Assembly: GCF_028372415.1 (NCBI RefSeq)
Contig: NC_092872.1
Coordinates: forward strand, 391,242,853 to 391,306,852
DNA: 64,000 nt
Direction: 5' to 3'
Source: Notamacropus eugenii
Lineage: Eukaryota; Chordata; Mammalia; Diprotodontia; Macropodidae
A model generated the notes under the pieces. It worked only from the letters and a program-made list of their open reading frames with translations. It was not told the DNA's origin and did not search any database. The position numbers and the translations under genes are program-made. This document shows positions 59,420 to 64,000 of this stretch, in pieces. Numbering within the stretch: the first letter of the stretch is position 1; each line of letters begins with the position of its first letter.

Positions 59420-61735
59420 CATGTATATATAAAATAATTAATAGACATGAGTGTATATGTATACACACATACATACAAATACACATATATTCACATATGC
59501 ATATATATGCATACACATATGTATGTGTGCACACATATATGTATATGTATATATACATATGCATTGATTCACATGTATTTGTTGGGTACGCTCCTTATGG
59601 TGATTTCATCAGAGAATATAGATAGGTGTTGCACAGAACGAGAAGGCAAAGACAAATTGTGATCTATATTTCCAGAGAGAATATCTACATATATGATTTA
59701 TAGATCAATTTAACCATATTTGTATTATTATTGCTATGGTCTTAATACCACTTTTAAAAAAAATAATCATGTATGTTTCTATTGCTGAACTTAATTTATA
59801 CTTACTTTGGCACTTATTTGTTCCATCACTTCTAGAAATCTGTATACAACTCTACTTGTGCTTAACCAGCTCACTTTGCTTTGTAGAGTATGCCAAAAGA
59901 ACTAAGTATGGAAAGTTATTTTTCTTCGGTTCTCCTGGTCCTTTGTGAATCAACCAATAAGGAAATTGCTCTACAAATGCAAATTATAATCTCTCTATGA
60001 ATCTTTAGACTGTTTATGATAGTTTTTATGATTGCAGTTTGACAACCAGCTTGATGATAAGCCTTTCTAAAATTAAGTAAACTGATCCTCAAATGACTGA
60101 TGAGTAATCACCACACCTATCCACTTCCTTGCTTGATAAGATCACCCAGAGGTTATGCCCCTTCAGCCTAGCCTTTACAAACCCAATGTCATATTTTTAA
60201 AATAATGAGACATTAGATTGAACCTTTAGCAGTAGATTAAATATTATCAATCTGTGTTACTATATACTAGTCATAATTATTCTATTCTTTGAAGTATTTG
60301 GAAAAATGAAAAGAAAGAGGAAATAAATTGCTACATGGCACTCTTGAAAATCAGAATAGCTTTGGGGAAAATTAAAGACATACTGTGTGTTGTTTGATAA
60401 ACTGCTTAAATGTCATGTTATTCTCACTCAATATTATTGTACAGTAAGATATTAAGATATTAGGAATTTAGAAAGACATTTAATGATTTATTTCAACTAG
60501 TACAAAATGAAATGATCAGAACCAAAAGATAACATACCTGACTACAGTAGTGTCAAATAAAAAACCAATGAAAGAAAACCAAACTCTGAGAGATTAAAAA
60601 AATCAATGACCTCAAAGACTACATAAAGAAATATGCTTATTTCCTCTCAACAAACAATAACGTATGATAGTGGTATACTATATCCATTGTAAAATCCAGT
60701 TTGCATCTTATTAAGTGCTTTTTCTTTACTTTTTTCCAAATAATGGTTTAATTTAATGGAAATGGTAATTATAGAAATTATTGTGATGCAAAAGCAAAAG
60801 AGAACAATAACACCTTTGATTTTTTTCTTTTAAAGAAGAAATTTGTGGAAATTCATAACAGGTAACAGAAATTGGAATTATGTAATTATTTTGCTGGTTT
60901 TGGTCATATATGCTCAGACATGTTAAAATCTGTGTGACATTCAAGAATATCAGCATTATATTTTAAATTCAAAGGGGTTCTTTCTGTTTAAAAATTGGGA
61001 GAGGGATGGGTTGGGAGAGATTCTCTTATAAATTAAATTAAACATATTCAATTAAATTTATGTAAGGTCCTTGGATGTATGTATACATGTACATACATGT
61101 ACACACACATGTTTATATATGTGAATGTGTATATATGTATGTATATACATACACACAACACATATATCCAAGAAGTAAAAAATGTACTCATATTTATGAA
61201 ATGTTTCTATTCAATCACATAACAAATTCTAAACAAAAACTTTCATGAGCTACTGAAGAGATGAGGCATTATTATTGTAATTCTTGATCTTCATTCTATT
61301 AAATCCTCAGTTTTTAATTCCTTTACTAAAATCTTTTTGGTTATTAAGGAGATGATGAAGTATAGACAACATTTTAGAGAGTTCTTGTTTTTTTTTCTGT
61401 TACATGTTAAATCACACCTGTAAATCCATCTTTCCAGAAAAAAATTCTACTTCATTAAAATTTTTATATATCCTTAAAGGAAAGTAAAAATACAAGACTA
61501 TGTATAAATATCATTTTGTTCCTATATTTTAGTATGATTTTACAAAAAAGTTTGATAACTGTTTATTCTAAATGGATTTTATTGCCCCCCCGTCTATGTA
61601 TGATGGCAATGGGCACTTAAATATTTATTTATACTAGATACATAATAAATATGTGCTAAATGAATAACTAAATAATGGATACTTATTAAATTGATGGACA
61701 GTTAAAATTTCTAGAAACAATGTGATAGCTCATGA
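59420..61735. other. Mostly unique DNA, TA/CA patches, no gene seen
   Basis: TATG/CACA patches occur at 59,450-59,570 and 61,075-61,170. No coding exon, RNA gene or interspersed repeat was recognised in the remainder. Confidence 0.45.
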
Positions 61736-61739
61736 ATTA

Positions 61740-61975
61740 AGTAATGCCTTTTGGGGGTCAGAGGAGATGAGTTTAAAATTTCCCTTTCTGGTAGTGACAA
61801 AAAAGAGTTGGGTAACTTTTTTTTTTTAAATTTTTATTCCTTAGTTCTCCAAAAATCATTTGTTTGATCTTGAGAAGGCACTTTACCACTCTGGTTCTCA
61901 GTCTTATCATTTGTAAATTGAGGGAGTTGGATTCCTTTGGCTATAAAGTCTTTTATCTCTAACACTCTGTACATG
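61740..61975 (+). repeat. MIR/CORE-like SINE
   Basis: GAGAAGGCACTTTACCACTC, then TGGTTCTCAGTCTTATCATT and TTGTAAATTGAGGGAGTTGG, then GGCTATAAAGTC form a well-preserved MIR/CORE-type 3' half. A T-run at 61,819-61,829 interrupts the left part. Confidence 0.75.
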
Positions 61976-61977
61976 TG

Positions 61978-61981
<4 letters not shown>

Positions 61982-62046
<65 letters not shown>
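61982..62046 (+). repeat. (TA)n microsatellite
   Basis: About 32 TA units directly after the SINE. Confidence 0.97.
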
Positions 62047-62048
<2 letters not shown>

Positions 62049-62049
62049 T

Positions 62050-62770
62050 TAACATTTAAAAAATGCAGCATTGTAGATTCATTCATTCAATTTATGTTGA
62101 ATATGATATTTTAAAATATATACAATCTAGTTCTGAAATTCTGTTTATCTTTTCACTCCTAAAAGTTAGAATGCATTAAGAATAGTAAAATTGTATGTAT
62201 TCTTATGGCAGATAACATTTTCACAGACCTGAACATCATAGAGGTTTCATTTGATTTGAAAAAATAAATGTCTTTCAAGGTATCAACTTATTATTATCAT
62301 CCTGCCTTACTGTGAATATATCCATATATTTTCTGCCCTTACTTCTAGTGATTTGTGTGACATCTGTGGAAATAAAGGGCTTTGAAGGAAAATGGGCAAA
62401 TCTGGGTTACACGTGAGTTGCTGATGAGCTGAAATCTCAGCCACAGAGGAAAAGTGTATAGTGTCCTACTTACACAACTGTTAAATAAAAAGAGTTCTGT
62501 TCCTGAATCTTACTTCCTTTCCACCAATGGACACCAATAATGTTATTGTTTGGGCATATCAAAAGTAATAAAGTGTCATTTTAATATTCTCTTGGAAAGT
62601 GCAGAAGCTGTGCATGCACATACATATTGAAAAGTGGGGAGAAGTGTGTGATTGCTATCCTTTCCCTGATTTCCTACCTTTTTTAGCAGCTACACAGTCT
62701 AATGAGTGATAGAATCTTCACGTTGTGTACTTTGCATAGGAATTCTATTCTTTCCTTGAAGGATTCTGAG
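62050..62770. other. Unique DNA, no gene seen
   Basis: No recognisable coding, RNA or repeat signature was found. Confidence 0.45.
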
Positions 62771-62774
62771 GACA

Positions 62775-63000
62775 GGTCCTTGGTGCATGAGTCAGGAGAC
62801 CTGAGATGAAGTTTCATCTTACTATATTACCTTGGATAAATCACTTATTCTTTCTTTATCAATTTCCTTTTATGAAAAATCGGGAAAACATTTTGCTTTA
62901 GATGCTTCATAGGTTTGCTATGAAGATGAAACATGTAGTATATGTGGAATAACTGGGAAAAACACAGAATCATCAAACAAATGCAAAATCTTCATTATTA
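62775..63000 (+). repeat. MIR/CORE-like SINE
   Basis: GGTGCATGAGTCAGGAGACC, TACCTTGGATAAATCACTTA and TAGGTTTGCTATGAAGATGA are in the order of mammalian MIR-type elements. Confidence 0.65.
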
Positions 63001-63009
63001 TCATAAATT

Positions 63010-64000
63010 TTTGAATTAAGTTCTACCAGGACGTCATACTGTATCATAGAGATGATGTCTATTTCTGAGGAGCAGAATGCAGTTTTTGACAGATTCTACT
63101 AAACAAGAAAGGCTTCAAGTACAGGTCACTTGATAGGCTGATATCCCAAGTTCCGACCAAGTTGAAAGCTTTGTCAGCAGAAGATCAACCTCCAAGGGAT
63201 GAAGGTTTTGACCAGAGAAACTGACAAAATCAACTATTAAGGCAAAAGAAGACTTTCAACTATTATTGTTGAAAGGAATGCTCACACTAATGAATGTGCA
63301 TATTTTTTGAAGTAGATTTTAATGTAGTTACCATTGTCCTCATGTTAATTACTTATGGGTTATCTCAAGATGGACTAACAATTTTTATTCTTCCTAGCTT
63401 AATGAGAGGATATGGTCTTATGGCCTTAGTTAGCTGATAGGTATCGACTAGCAGCAAAGGCTAATTTAGGCCCTGAACCACAGATTCTTTTCTTCTTTTA
63501 AAAATAACATTCACTTCTGTCCCAGACAAAGGAGAAAAGAGAATTGTTAGCCTCCCTGGATGTGGCATTTACCATATAACAAAATTTATAAATGCTACAT
63601 CCAGGGGCACAAGCTAAGTGGAACCAGTTTACAGGTTTAAAGTAAAATAAATATTCCATGTAAATAGTCATTCATATATAAATGAATTAAAATAAATACA
63701 TTGATAACTACAATTCTCTAATTTATTATTGGTATTTGGGAGTAACATTTCATTTTTTCTTACCATTAAAACAATTCTTAGCCATTACTATACCTTGGCC
63801 ACAAAATGAAAGTCCTACTAGTTCCTCTAGTTTAGATTTCTAATACAGCTTATTTATTAGTTAACTGCTTTAAGCCATTGGCTCTACACACACTCATTTT
63901 ACTCTTTTTTTTTAATGAAAAGAAATAACATGCAATGATTATGGGATGACTTCCACTATTTTTGCTCATTACAGTTATAAACAGTTAAAGAAGTTAGGAA
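63010..64000. other. Unique DNA apart from the hairpin, no gene seen
   Basis: An 8-bp-arm inverted repeat also lies near 63,255-63,278 (CTTTCAAC...GTTGAAAG). No coding or RNA gene was recognised. Confidence 0.45.
63554..63606. repeat. Long imperfect hairpin, 18-bp arms
   Basis: The left arm 63,554-63,571 (CCCTGGATGTGGCATTTA) and right arm 63,589-63,606 are reverse complements at 17 of 18 positions, with a 17-base AT-rich loop. Weak pairing continues outward. It lies in otherwise unique DNA. It could be a palindromic transposon remnant or a small-RNA-type hairpin; the sequence does not decide. Confidence 0.85.

Larger units (their letters stand above)
52240..59420 (+). mobile_element. Nearly full-length L1 LINE, inactive
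   Basis: The 5' leader (52,240-53,600) is internally repeated. ORF1 (about 53,600-54,480) contains the coiled coil and the RNA-binding domain (IKENSPDILEPEGKIEIERI-type text near 54,100), frame broken. A purine-rich spacer holds TA and GA microsatellites (54,700-55,230). ORF2 (about 55,270-59,000): the endonuclease start has CLQEAN near 55,310 where the family has QETH. The reverse transcriptase retains text near 57,290 (MVKQECLLSPLLFNIV type). FADD reads FTEN at 57,422-57,433. The distal part, YIWIREEFMTKQDLERII, is at 58,240. The 3'UTR runs to an A-rich end near 59,420. The length of about 7.2 kb suggests an almost complete element. Many stops and damaged catalytic motifs make it non-autonomous. 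Confidence 0.85.

Overview
The window looks like a gene-poor, AT-rich intergenic stretch of a marsupial genome. The evidence is the dominant repeat content: L1 and half-L1 (HAL1-type) LINEs with the ORF1 coiled coil and ORF2 seen in metatherians, and a roughly 300 bp tRNA-headed SINE with marsupial character. No intact host protein-coding gene or RNA gene was recognised. Nearly all open reading frames are LINE ORF1/ORF2 remnants, antisense shadows of them, or microsatellite translations. Family names rest on remembered motifs, not a library search, so family level is safer than subfamily.

Layout. 1-1,690: two stacked minus-strand L1 5' parts. 1,690-8,440: mostly unique DNA with old SINEs and a degenerate tandem repeat near 7.1 kb. 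8,450-11,020: two minus-strand HAL1/L1 3' pieces. 11,460-14,830: an internally deleted plus-strand L1. 14,860-16,195: a minus-strand processed pseudogene of caspase-2 (CASP2), the only host-gene-derived sequence found. 16,215-16,625: a short internally deleted minus-strand L1 directly upstream of it. 16,738-21,030: a plus-strand HAL1 split by a fossil LTR-retrovirus remnant, with a further LTR copy before it. 22,640-28,025: a plus-strand L1 with ORF1 and ORF2, meeting a minus-strand L1 head (28,026-28,725). 28,730-33,660: unique DNA with L1 scraps, microsatellites and a perfect hairpin at 32.74 kb. 33,670-39,880: an old minus-strand L1 ORF2 split by a whole-looking minus-strand HAL1 (35,680-38,560) and a plus-strand HAL1 3' end (39,060-39,475). 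39,880-52,230: unique DNA, SINEs, an unnamed 1.3 kb repeat and microsatellites. 52,240-59,420: a nearly full-length plus-strand L1 with a tandemly repeated 5' region. 59,420-64,000: mostly unique DNA with a second hairpin at 63.55 kb.

The genes do not work together in any pathway; the region is a layered record of retrotransposition. LINE machinery probably also made the CASP2 retrocopy. The visible ORF2 copies carry stops and damaged reverse-transcriptase or endonuclease motifs, so nothing here looks capable of moving. I found no convincing new biological system. The items most worth checking are the CASP2 retrocopy and its L1 junctions, two long hairpins, the repeated 5' region of the 52-kb L1, and the recurrent purine-strand block between L1 ORF1 and ORF2.
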